64,000 nt of DNA, taken from positions 2,501,001-2,565,000 of the forward strand of contig JAWRVZ010000056.1 in assembly GCA_037043235.1 (NCBI GenBank), written 5' to 3'. Below, piece by piece: positions 1 to 12,700 of the stretch. Each line of letters begins with the position of its first letter. Position 1 is the first letter of the stretch. Position numbers and translations under genes: made by a program. Below the pieces are notes generated by a model. The model was not told where the DNA came from and made no database searches. It saw only the letters and a program-made list of their open reading frames with translations. Source of the stretch: Rhodeus uyekii (lineage: Eukaryota; Chordata; Actinopteri; Cypriniformes; Acheilognathidae).

Positions 1-123
1 GCCGCGACAGAGTGACATTACAGGGAAATGTAAAATGAAGGAGGTTTAATACAGGTTCGGCGGGCCGGATTAAAAAGCCCAACGGGCCGGATATGGCCCA
101 CGGCCGTAGTTTGCCCACCCCTG
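1..123. mobile_element. Terminal fragment of a hAT-like DNA transposon, cut by the window start
   Basis: The segment has repeated GGGCCGG/GGCCC words and ends in TTTGCCCACCCCTG. Read on the other strand this gives CAGGGGTGGGCAAACT, which resembles terminal inverted repeats of hAT (Charlie-like) elements. The other end and any target-site duplication lie outside the window, so the family is a recognition from memory rather than a demonstrated pair of ends. It sits in the setd3 intron that precedes the first visible exon. Confidence 0.4.
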
Positions 124-644
124 ACATAGAATATGCACACCACGTTAATATACATATATCTTTAATGTTCCAGGTTAAATATACATCGATAGCGTCTGAG
201 AGATGCTGCTGATTATTACAGAAAAGTAGTTTGACTCGTTCAAAAGTTTGCGGGTCAAACATACAGCAAAAACAATTAAAATTCTGTTTTTTTAATGATA
301 ATAAATAACTTATTGTATTTAATATGTCATATTTAAAATTGGTTACAAAACATTTTAGTTAGAACCAGTGAAGTTTTAGTATTATTTACTATTTTATTTT
401 TGTGTTCATTCTTTTAAACTATCTGCGCAGTTACATATTCAAATTGTAACTGTTTTTTGGTTAACATGAACCAATATAAACACTTTTAATTTTCAAACAA
501 GCCAAGCTTTCTGCTCCATTAAACACGTGTTCAAGTCAAAACCTAATGTGAAAACAGCATATTTGTTAAGGTAATTAATTAGATGTGTTTTAATACCTGG
601 AAAACCATTTGCGGACAGACCCCTAACTTAACCTTTATTCACAG
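124..644 (+). other. setd3: setd3 intron, 3' part
   Basis: AT-rich intronic sequence ending in the acceptor TTCACAG just before the first visible setd3 exon. It contains long A/T runs and no recognisable repeat or open frame beyond the transposon end at its left. Confidence 0.7.
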
Positions 645-901
645 GGCCGCTGTACAGTCAGGACCGGATCCTCCAGGCCATGGGCAATGTGACTTTGGCT
701 CTACACTTGCTGTGTGAACGGGCCAATCCCAGCTCTCCCTGGCTGCCCTACATCAAGACTCTGCCTGCTGACTACGACACCCCCCTGTACTTTGAAGAAG
801 AGGAAGTGCGCCACCTGCTGTTCACACAAGCCATACAGGACGTGCTCAGTCAATATAAAAACACAGCCCGGCAGTACGCTTACTTCTACAAAGTCATCCA
901 A
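645..901 (+). CDS. setd3: setd3 coding exon, iSET/SET region
   Basis: Acceptor CACAG at 640-644 and donor CAA|GTAAGT at 901/902. The first two bases complete a glycine codon begun in the previous exon. The translation begins (G)PLYSQDRILQAMGN and ends ARQYAYFYKVIQ, corresponding to about human SETD3 residues 140-225. The exon ends in phase 0. An ATG at 680 is internal and not a start. Confidence 0.95.
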
Positions 902-3900
902 GTAAGTCACACAGCTTCTCTTAACTTTCTGTGTGAATGCATATATATTTATTCAGTCCTTTCACTCATTCATATGGCTTGATTTTAATTTGGAGAGTGA
1001 CAAGGGAAAATAAACAACAATCATCGTTAAACCTTTTTGTTGATGGCCAAATCCTTTGTGATGTAATGAAGTGATTTATAGGTTAATTGGTTATTATGTA
1101 CCCATTCAGAGAAATATAACTTCAGTTCTGCTTATACAACTTAAGCACCCAGTGTCTTTTTTCAGCTATGGATGTCCCTGAATATAAATACAAACTTTCT
1201 TCTAAACTAAACTCATAGAGTTGTACTCCTATGTATGGCAGTTTTGATGAGTGCGGTGACTGATAGCCCTATCTGTGTCTCATACATGGACTGGAAGCCG
1301 TTTGAGTACAGGCTTTTTTTAAGCAATCATCACGACAAGTTATTCAGACTCTCTAGCCACATGAATAGCTGTCCTTTACACTGCTGTCTGCTGAGGTGAG
1401 GAAATCCAGTTTTAAAAGGATCCTTGCCGTTGAAGGCACATTGGAGATGGGTAAAAGGAGCTTTATAATGCCCTCTTGCACCCAATTTCAGGGCCCCTGA
1501 TAAGCTGCCATTGACATGGCTCAGAAATGGTGCTCCAGTGGCAGTCTTTGACCAGCAGGGGGAGATGTTTATCCCTCAAAGTAGTGTTCAAAGCAAAGCG
1601 TAAGTGGGCTTGAATTAGTTCTTGTAAATAAATAGCTAATTAACAAATTTGATATGATAAGAAGTAAACAACTGCATGTCTCAAGTCTTAAGTTTTGGTG
1701 CTAGAAAAGAATATGATATGCTAATAATAAATATGATATTATACTTTTTGCTATGTCACAAAAAATAATTAAAGGTGTATATATTCCATTCATACTTAAC
1801 AAAAATAAGTTTTGATTTTGCAAAAGTCCAATCAAATATCTGTGCTTAATGTTCAGTTGTAGCTTTCCTAGTATGTTCTTGAAGGTATTTGTTTTCAAAA
1901 AGTGCATGATATTACAATAAAATGTAATTTCAGTGTTATGATGCAAATCTTCAATATGCAAATTTCTGATTATTAAACGACACATTGAGGCGGCAGTTCA
2001 TTTGATTGGGACTGTGATCTGTCCAATAAATGTTATCCCGGTTCTTGGACCTCCTCTTAGCTATTAAGGAAGCAATAATATGCTCTTCCCAGTTCTTTCC
2101 AATTTCCATTCTAAATCTTTGCTGGTAGAGTTTGTTTCTTTCATTAGATGACTGTCAATTAGGGAAAAGAAACTAATATTTCACATTACTGTCAAGATAA
2201 GGCATCAAATATTCATGCAGATAGTTAATGTATTTGTCATTTTGTCTGCAAATCTGTTGACATTTTTTTTTTATTAAATGTTTTCTAGTTTATAGAAGGG
2301 GATGGGTGTGTAATTAGGAGCTGTATTATTGTTTCTCGTACTCCGTTAATAACTTTAATCAAGTGTATTTAAACTGTTTCCTATACCGCCACTGAGACAA
2401 ATAACAGGAAACACAATAAACTGAAATGTATGCATCTGCTACTTTAAGCCGTCGGCATCAGTCATCAGAAAGTTAATCATTTTGTATATGTAGTGAATGA
2501 TTTCAGTTTGTATAATGTAGTCCATTAGGTGGCAGAAGTGAATTAAGCATACAAGGTTATTGGTCTAAATGAAACGTTACTTCCTCTGAAATGAACTTGG
2601 TAAAGTTTGTATTGCTAAAATAAAGCTGAAGGACCTGATGACCTCTTGGTGTAATGAATTACACACTGATCATGCGGAGTAAACCTTTTAATGAACCGAG
2701 AGATTCATTCTCTGTGTGTTGATGCAGGAGTTCAATGTGAAATGAACATAACTCTTTTTGCTCATATAAAGCTCCGTGTTTTTCCCCTGAAGGGGGAGGG
2801 TTGTCTTGCCGGCCCTTCGGTGAGTGTCCTGTCCGCTCCTCTCCTCTTGGCTCTTCAGGTTGGGAGCCAGTGTCACTGTAATGACTACTGTCAATGTCAG
2901 CCTCTCTTCTGAGGCGGCCGCAGATGACCGGGCTGGAAAATTAGCTTGTCGCATTGGCTTTGAATTGAATTGACCTGAATGTACCTTCCACACATGACTG
3001 ACAACCCCCCTCTTCTACTTCCTCCCACCGCCTGCATTATCTGGTCCCAGCCTCCCCCTCCTGGCTTCTCCTCGGGAAGAACTGAGAAAGCAAGGCCCTT
3101 CACCTGCCGGAATCGAGGAGCTTTTTATATATATTTGCCTCTGTGAATGCCGAGCACCCTTTGAGGAGTATCCAAGCGCCTCCCGTGTCCATGAGGGACC
3201 AATGATAACGTGCCTTCCATGTTGGGACTGGATGCATTCGTGTGTGTGGGGGAGGTGAACCTCATAAGGTGACCCCGGTATGCAGCGAATGCAAAGTAAC
3301 CTTGGTGTGCTGCATCTGCCGTTGTTGATGTGAAATGAACTGGGTCCCAGTGGTACGCGCTCATCCCACCCCCACTCCCTGAACCTGAGAAGATATCTGT
3401 CTGACCTTCCTGATGCAGCTCTGAAAATGAGGGAGAGCTTGCGACGTCGAACCATTATGTAGGCATGCATTTGTTTCATCATTTTCAACAGCGTGCATTA
3501 AGTGCACAAAGCCGAGCATTGAAACAGAAGAAAGTAAAATCAATCCCGTTTGAACCTCAGCATGCGCACTGATGACAAGCTCTCTAATACCGGCCAGGGC
3601 GGCGGATGGGGTGTTTGGGGATCTCGGCTCCAGAAAGACCTCCTGGAGGCCACCGGCCAATTAGCCGCGTTTCCCGCCGTCCTCGTTAAGGAGAGCAGGC
3701 ACTCGTGGTGGGAGCTTTTGTTTTCTAATTGATTTACAGGGCCGTTCCCCCCTCGTCTTTCTCTGAGCCGTGGTGCCATTGTGGCACATGATGAATTACC
3801 ACTCTCTGGTGATGCTAATGCATCACAAGCTGAACCTGCAGTGGTGCAGCTGCCCTTTATCTCCGAAAACTACACCTCATCAAACGTGCCGTCTAAAACT

Positions 3901-6900
3901 ACCTCCGTTTCGTCTCAAACTACTTCTGTAGCACATTCCACATTCGTTCATGCCTTATCCTAACCCACAGCTCTCCGAGGAACCCGGGTGGACCTCTTCA
4001 TGGCCTTTCTGAAGCCAGGTTCGCCCTCCCCCCCTGAGGTTTATCACTCTGTTCAACTAATTATTACCTTAATTGAATATATTACGGTACTTGAGTATTT
4101 GTCTCTCAGAGGACTGAAAATATCATTAACTGCTTTAACCCTTTTCAGGTGGCCTGTAATGGTTACCGGTGCTCAAATGTGTTTGTTTTTTGGTTTAGCT
4201 GGCTTCAACACATCTTCTTGCAAAAAGTCTATGGAGAACTCTTGACTCTCTTTAGAGATTTGCCCTATTACTTCCTTCAAAATCTGTAATATGCTTCTTT
4301 CCCCCCCCCCCCCCCCTTCCCATCCAAACATGAACCACTTCCTTTCATCTGCAGTGAGGCTCAAACCTAGGACACTGAATTTTGACTTGCCGGCTTTACC
4401 CAGCGCTTATCTTTTAATGGTTGTCCGTCAGCACACTTGAGCGATGCTTCAAGTCACCCTGTTTTTTAGAATTGGGGTTGAAATGAAAGTAAGTGGTCAG
4501 GCTTTGCTCTGTTATTATGTCATGCTTTATGAAGTCACGGCTGACATGTAGACCTTCATCCACATGAGTGTTACACCTTTGCCTGGTTACTCACAGCAGG
4601 GGAAGCTGAAGTACATGTTCTCTCACTGCTGTAGGGCTACAACAATTTCAAAACCGTACTCAACTCTGATATGATGTGACCACACTGTATCACCGTCTTT
4701 GCTAAGTTTGTGTGGGTTCCAGAGCAGCAAGGGGGACTACGGGGCTCAATTAGTGTCAAGGAAATTGATTAATGGCGGAGAGATGTAGAAGGTAAAAGTT
4801 ATCCACTACTTTGGAGCACGTGCATTTAATCCTTCTATTCCTCAGTTTGCGAGCGTAATGGTGCAGGTTGGTTCACAGGAGGAGTTCCAGTAAGCACATG
4901 TATGTCTCCGAGACATCGATCTGATGGTGCACGCAACCTGGAAACCTTCACATTGTACTTAAAAGGGATTCTTTACCCAAAAGAAAATTTTAATGCTGTC
5001 ATTAACTCATTTTGTTATCGTTCCAATCTCATAACATTCTTCCATGTAACACTTAGGAGTGTATAGCATGCTATATAGCATGCTTTTAAAAGCACCGTGA
5101 AAGAAGTCTTTTTAAAGATGGTATTCACTGAACACTGTGTATTCAAGCTTGATGAGTCTCTGTTACAGCAGCACTTCCCAAATGAAGAAAGGGATTTTTT
5201 TCTCTTTTTTTTTTGGTTACCAGAACTCTGTCGACTTATGATGCCTTCACATGCGATCGGAAATGTCCTACTTCCCACTTCTGAAGTCGTGATTACGAGC
5301 TCGTCACATTCAAGTGCTTTGTTGTAGGAAAGAACAGGGACAATACTGGGTTTATTCTTGCCTATTAATTGGGAAAATTCTATTAAAGTAAAAGTTATAT
5401 GTAGTGTCCCATATTCATTAACAACCATATAAACATTCACCATGCTATCTATAGTCAGCTGATGATTCTGGAATTTCAATCAAAAACAGGCTATTTTCGT
5501 CATGTATTTTTCGTAATCTATTAGCTTATTACCGACTCATGAATAGGGTTGGGAATTGAAAATCAGTTCCAATTCTGGAATCTGATACTTAAGGTCAGGA
5601 ATCAGATATTTGTTATGAAATAAAAATCTCTATTCCTCTTATCGATTCCTTTGCTTGAATTTTAATATGACCTTAAACTATTCAAGCACAAGACGACTCA
5701 TGCGCACAGACCCAAAGTCCACGCACAGAAGCACCTCTCTTACTGTATAGTGCGTGATACTGAACTGAGTTTTCTTCCATGTCTTTTTCTACTTGAACAG
5801 ACAAATACACAAAAAATCTGTCAAAATATTCTTGAAAACGCAGTAGGTTATGTCAAAAACGCATGTGAAAATAATACGCATGTGAAAGTATATTAGATCC
5901 ATGTAGTTCTTAAAATGACCGCAATCTAATATTCCTGCTGCCGTCTCGATACTTATGTTGATCAAACATTAACAGGCAAAGAGAAAATTTGCATGACTGA
6001 TTAACTTTTGTATATTTTATTTATAAAATAGTGTTGTTTTACATTTACTGTTTCTGTACCTGAATACCTGTTTATTTGAATGATATATTTTTTCAGTTGT
6101 ATTTATGTGCAATTTGCTTATTTTATCTTTTTTTTTTAATTACTGAGTTTACTTGTCTTTAATAATACTTGAATTATTGTGTATTAGACTAGTTTTGCTA
6201 TGATATTTTCAAACCATAGGCATAGGTTCCTTGTGTAAGTGTACTCTACTCATGAACCCCCAGGGGATTGTGATCCCCGGTTTGAAATAATTACATCTTA
6301 TAGATGAAAACCCTCATGTCAAAGAGACATCTTTATTATTAAGCAGGCTATTTTGTATTCATATCTGTAAGTGATTTATGTCATTTGAAATCTGCCACGT
6401 TCACATTTTCTTTTATGTTGTTTTGGTTCCTGTGTCTGTTGGGCTATTTTATCACTCGTTCTGTGTGATGGACTGATCACCTGAGTCGTGATTATGATAT
6501 TCGAGCACAAGCTTTTTGATGTATTGTGTTATATACATATCAGCACCATTACGGTGTGCACGGTACCTCATTGTGGAGTACAGTGCTTCATTTCACAGGA
6601 CAAGCACCACACACACAGCCATGAGAGCACCTGTGGGGGAAAAGAAGAATATCCTTCACTCTCAGCTTCATACCTACATCTATTTTTATGGCTCATTTTG
6701 CATGTTCAGGAGGGTGCTACGGGCCGGCTGAATTAGACCCTGGCATTCTTTGCTCTCCCCCCCCCCCCATCCTTTTTTACGGGATTGTAGTTTTTTTTTT
6801 CTTTCTTTCCCTTCTCCATGACACCCGCTGCAAATGAGCCCTTGGAGGGAGCGAGTCTGTGGCTTTAAATGTAGATTTCTGTGGCACCAGTGGCTCTCTG

Positions 6901-9715
6901 TCACACAAATTGATGAAGCAGATTTATGACGGCTGCTGGGCACAACAAATTAAGTTGACAGTGATGTATGGGGGGCTAATGCCACCATGATCCTTGCATA
7001 GCACCACTGGACGCTCTTTGCCTGGCTACACTCTTGTTAGGATCTGTTAGGCAGCCACATAATGAAATTCCACTGACTGATTTTTTTTTTTCTTCTCTCT
7101 TTCTTTCCTCCTTTTCCTCTCTACCTCCATATCTCCTGTTCTCTGGTCCTTTACTCTCTTCTCTCCTTTTTCCTTCACTCTATTCTCTGTGTTCTTCATC
7201 TTCAATTCCCAGACTCATCCGAATGCCAGCAAACTGCCCTTGAAGGATGCTTTTACCTTTGACGACTACAGGTTGGTTGAAATGTCCTACCATGTTAAAA
7301 AAAAGTGGAACTTCTCTTCCCTGCTGAGGTTCAAAAAAAGAAAAGAGCAGGAAGACAAGCCGTAGGTTGCTTGTAGGGCTACGCAATGGCCTTTAAAAAT
7401 GAGGCGTTTGTTCTCATTGTTCTTTCATTAGCACCAAATTATCTGTGAAGGAATAATTTATCATTGGTCCCCTTTCATCTTCAGATTGTTGAATATGATG
7501 CAAGTCTGTGCTCCCGTTGGGTAATGTGTGTAGAGAATGGAATAGCGTCTTGTCACAGCTAATGTTGTCTTCGGTGGACTTCAAGTTCCTTTTAATAAAT
7601 TATGTCCGGATTATTTAGACTAGATAAGTAAGACTATTTCTTTCTGTTCTGGACAAATTCAGATTTAAGGTCATTATATTGTCTGATACGCAGGCAATTA
7701 AAGCAGCTGTGATCTGTTCTTTTTTTTTAATCTGAAGTCCACACATAATGAAAAAAGATTTTCTTTCAGTTGTATTTTAGTTTTACGCGACCATTTTCCA
7801 TCCTCTCTCTGGCCTTAAGAATTAAAAAAGCTCATTTTTTACTCTTGTACATTAAGGAATTTTGCGTGCAGTTGACCCTTGTTTTGATGTGAAATGCGTA
7901 TCAGCGCTGCCTATTCAGAATACAAAATACTTTGTTCGCACGCATTACTAGCCAATTCGTTCTCAAAAAAATGAGTTGTCTTCGTAATTTTCAGCAAGAC
8001 ATCCTTAGCCACTTTCTTCTCTCATTCATTATTCAATTTCACTTGGAAATGCATAACAATACTGAAGTAAAATTCTCAACTTCAGGTTCACATGGACTTC
8101 AATGTTCTAAAGGCTATGACGTAATATCATAAATATCTTAATATTCAGATATCTACCTTGTCTTTACCTGTTTTCCAGCTTAGTGTCCATTCATGTTTTG
8201 GCTAGACTGCAAATGGAATTTTCTGTTATCAATTTTAAAATAGGTCTACATAAAAGAACAAGAGGAATCCTGTTTTCCACTATTTCCCTTTAACATGTAG
8301 AGCAATTTTAGTAGTGTTTTGAATCTGTAACAAACCAATGCCATTTGTATATCAGGTGGGCAGTGTCTTCTGTAATGACTCGTCAGAACCAGATTCCTAC
8401 AGCAGATGGAAGTCGGGTCACACTGGCCCTCATCCCTCTCTGGGACATGTGCAACCACACCAACGGCCTGGTGAGTCCGCAAACTGATACTGAACTCGCT
8501 GTCAAATCATTTATGGGTAGCAGTGGGTTTTTTGCAACCAATTCAGTTCAGCCATTTTTATTTGATTTGATATATTCCTGCATGACGCGGTTGTTTACAG
8601 TGCTTTCACTTGTAATGCAATCTTGAAGTACAGGGGGGGAAGAAACACTTACTTTGAAGGAATTCGGGAGCAAAGTCTAATGAATTTTTTTCCCCCAGTA
8701 CATTATGCCTTCATCTCAAGGGATCTTTTATATTTATTTGGATAATTTGTCTTTGATTGTGCTCAGCAGCTCTTGCCACAGAGCAATATATCGCCTCTGT
8801 TCATATCATTCTGTAATTCACTTATATGCTAAAATGAAGTTTTGTTTTAAATTATCATGAGCATTGAAAATCACAGTCATTAAAATGTGTAATGAAATGT
8901 TTTTCTGGTAATCCCCTGGTTAAGGTTTAATAAAAACATATTGTATGCTTGGTAGCAGTGTTTTTCGTACAATTTACTCCATTTATTTGATTATTTAGTT
9001 GATTTCTGAAGATTTTTGAGAGATTTAATAGTGAAGGATTGCATTTGTTAGGGTGTTATTTTAATAGGTTGCCTTTGTAACCATTAGTAAGTGTCATTTT
9101 ATTGGCTGATTCTGCCCTGTTGTTTTTTTCTTTTTCTACCGACATAAATATTTCATGAACTAGCCTAGCAGTTTTGGTTCGTATTTGTTTGTATTTAACA
9201 TTTTAAAGCCTTTATACAAGGGACGGAGGGGGAGGGGACTCGAGCTCTGTTTTACACCTGATATTAAAATGTCTCCATTGATCTGGTAACAAATGGTCTG
9301 TGAAACGGTGTAAACTGGGTCCAAAATGTTTTCATCATTCAAATTACATTCAAGGAGCACATCTCATTTGTAGTGTGAGCACTAATGGATCTTTATTTAT
9401 CACAGACAACACTAAAGAATACTTACCTACACAGACACAGAGGTTTTTGATCATGTCACTGGACAGAAAGTTTTGTTCTATTTCATATAAAATAAGGTGG
9501 GACAGTTCATGAAAAAAGCCTAACAGGAATCCTTGGACATTTGTGCCATTGTGCTGCTTACCAATTCTTAATTTGTTCATATGAAATATTATTCCTACTG
9601 TTCAAATTTTATGGTCTCTTATTTCAATTTAAGTTGCTATTTTATTATTATTAGAAAGTTCAGAAGAACAGCTTTTGTTGGACATAATAAAAATAAATAA
9701 ATAATAAATTAAAGA

Positions 9716-9767
<52 letters not shown>

Positions 9768-12700
9768 ATAATAATAATTTTTTTTTTTTATAGCAATATG
9801 AAAATCTTTACTGTCACTTTTGATCAGTTTAATGCATTCCTTCTGAATAAATATATTTTAGCATACAGCTCTCATATATTGCTGAACCTGTATCATGTAT
9901 AGCTGTACCTCAGACATATGCGACGTGACTCCAATGTTAAGACTCTTTTTCTGTTCTGTTCTAGATTACGACAGGCTACAATCTAGAGGATGACCGATGC
10001 GAATGTGTAGCTCTCAAAGATTACAAAGAGGGTGAACAGGTGAGTCTTACAACACCATCACAGCAGCTTAACTGTTTCCAGGTCACAATTAGGATGGCCG
10101 TTGGTCTTTTACAGCAGAAATATCTAAATCCAGTTTCACGTCTCTCTATGCGATTGACAAAAATCAGCGGGCGGATTTCCAGTCCACCTAATGCACTTGT
10201 ACATTTTCAATTTCTATTCGCGCACTCTCACCTCGTGCTATTGCTCTATGCTTGTGCTTCCGTGATGCATTTATCAGCCAGCGGCCATTACGAAGGCCCG
10301 GGGGTAATATCAGAGCGGAGGCATTCAGATCCAGCCATGGGGAGAGCGGATATGCGGGGCACACAGTGACAAGCCAGGTATACCCCCCCTCTCTCTCCAG
10401 AATGTGAATTATTTGATAAGATTCGCAGAGACAGCCAGTGGAAGAAGAAAGAGAGTGCGGGGGCCGGCATGTGGGACTCGGACAAGAGTTGGGGGGAGGT
10501 AGGAGGGGCTGTTTCGGGAGCGTCGCTCCGTACAGAGCCGTTTGATCCCTGATTCCTGCTGCTGATTTCGCATTGGGCCGGAACTCACTGTGGAGAGGCT
10601 GAGAACAGGATTGAACTGTACTTCTCTTTCGCCCCCTCTTTTTCTGTTCAGCACTATGTTTTATCTTACTCTCTCACACACTTTCTGCACAGCACTATCT
10701 GTACGTTTTTGTGGATGTATTGTTGAGGGTAAGACGTGAGTGGTGTTTTGAAAGGATGGCAGAGTGGGAAGGAAGTTTTCGGGACTAAATTACCACTGTG
10801 CAATATTGCATCCATTCTGACAGACCTGTGCTTCCAGGTGTCCATGTCTACTTGAACATGAAATAAAAGGAAGTGCCAATTATGCTTTATTGTAGTAATG
10901 TGTCGATATTACAAAAGTCTTCCCTTCTGTTTTCCCTCAGATCTACATATTCTATGGTACAAGATCCAATGCAGAGTTTGTGATCCACAACGGCTTCTTC
11001 TTTGAGGACAACGCACACGACCGTGTGAAAATTAAGCTGGGTGTGAGCAAGAGCGAACGTTTGTATGCCATGAAGGCAGAGGTTCTGGCACGTGCAGGGA
11101 TTCCTGCGTGAGTATTCTGTACAGAAATGACATGATCTATGTAGGGTCAGATGTTTGTCTTTTTTAATCATTATTACTTTAGTTTTTAGTCTAGATTTAA
11201 TCCTATATAAACATATCAAACCTCATAATTGCATTAGATAAATAATTTATTGAAAAGGTTTTTTTCATAACACTACTTCCGAGCCCTCCTGAATTATTTT
11301 CTGTAGTAAAGATGAGCCAAAAGAGGCAATGGGAAAAGTGTTAATTATGCCTAAAGACTCGTTATAAAATTGATAATCAAGTTTTAGTTTAACGAGAGCT
11401 TTTTAATAATAAAGGCAAAAAGGAATTATTATTATTATCTGATGGATAACATTAGCACTGGAGTGCTGTGTACATGTAATTAAAGAAGAAAATCATTTTC
11501 TTGTCTTTTTGAAAATGTGATCTGTAAGGTATTCTCATGTTAACATCCAAGTCCATCCTCCTCTCAGAAGTGAGTTACACTGCTGCAAGAATAATCGTCC
11601 AGGTTCAACAGAATTACAGTGCTGTAAAACCTCTTCTACTGTGGAATAATACTATTAGTGAACTTTTTGTGACACGGATCAATATCCTTTTAAGTTTCCA
11701 CACAGGCCCTTATGAAATTACCTTTTGATTCAGGTCAGAGTCAAGATGCTTCTTTTCATCCCACTGTAAGTCAGACAGGAAGAGGCCATAGATATGCTCC
11801 AGTAATTAAACGGTAAATTATAAATGATTGAGCGTGATTTTAAAAATGCATCAAGTTCAGTGGCCTCTCATCGCTTCAGATCAATCAGTTGTCATGCGAC
11901 GGGGAGCAGCGCCGCAGTCTCGTGCAGGCAGGAGGCTTCCATTAGCACCTGCCCGTTCCGTTGGAGTTAATTGGGGTTTAATTTGAGATAGGTGGGGGGG
12001 AGTCAGTTGGTGCAACACCCTGCTTTGAACCCTCTCTGGTTCTTCTCCTCCTCAGGTCCAGTATCTTTGCCCTGCACTGCAGTGAGCCGCCCATATCCGC
12101 TCAGCTCCTGGCCTTCCTGCGTGTCTTCTGCATGACTGAAGGTAAGTCTTTTCTTTTTGCCCTGACACCATCAGGACAAAGTGAGATGCCTTATTCCATA
12201 TCATATCCTTACACTAAAATATACAGGGCAACGAAACCTAACAAGTTCCCCTCAGGTGTTTAATTGATCAAGACAGTGTGGCAGATGTGTGGTAGGACTG
12301 ATCTAGAGTCAGTGAAATATTTATCAGCATCCATGTAAGAGAAGTTTTTGTCATAAATCCCATAAAGCAAGGCCATGTCCTCTGGCAAGACCTCTTAAGT
12401 CTGAGCTGATACATTATTCAGAATTTTTATGTTAATTTTTTAACTAAGCGAAGCCCCTGTGCTGGGGGCTTCTATTTTACTGGTGTGACAGGATTCAGTG
12501 GTGTGCGCGTGCGACGCACTCGTTCGGCAAGCCCTTTAATCTCGTTAGCAGCCGTGTAATCAAACCTTACATAATCGTCGCAGATCAGACCTGCCGGCTC
12601 ACTTGCACAGCAGATTACTCCCTTAACCAGAGAGGTGTGCATTTCTGATTGCAGAGGAACTCAGGGACTACCTGGTGGGCGATCACGCCATCAACAAGAT

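Larger units (their letters stand above)
902..7212 (+). other. setd3: setd3 intron (6.3 kb) with GC-richer islands and repeat relics
   Basis: The largest visible setd3 intron. Most of it is AT-rich unique sequence. It contains two CTCF-like motifs (1552-1564 and 2522-2534), a GC-richer island at 2690-3780 and another at 6690-7010, poly(C) runs at 4301-4316 and 6757-6768, a repeat fragment at 4963-5060, a 20-bp palindrome at 5065-5084 and a possible hAT-like relic at 5545-6290. No exon of another gene is recognised in it. Confidence 0.8.
8471..9964 (+). other. setd3: setd3 intron with dispersed repeat and (TA)21
   Basis: AT-rich intron with donor GTGAGT and acceptor TTCTAG. The first 1.1 kb shows nothing distinctive. 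The last 300 bp hold a dispersed repeat copy (9655-9860) interrupted by a TA microsatellite. Confidence 0.75.

Noticed and set aside
680..982. ATG at 680 as a gene start
   Set aside because: It is an internal methionine of setd3. The frame is open upstream through the splice acceptor, and homology continues on both sides.
3015..3488. 157-codon - strand frame in setd3 intron
   Set aside because: No recognisable domain, several overlapping frames in the same GC-richer block, and no splice or codon support.
10288..10654. Overlapping - strand frames in a setd3 intron
   Set aside because: Within a GC-richer intronic block. No domain, no splice support.
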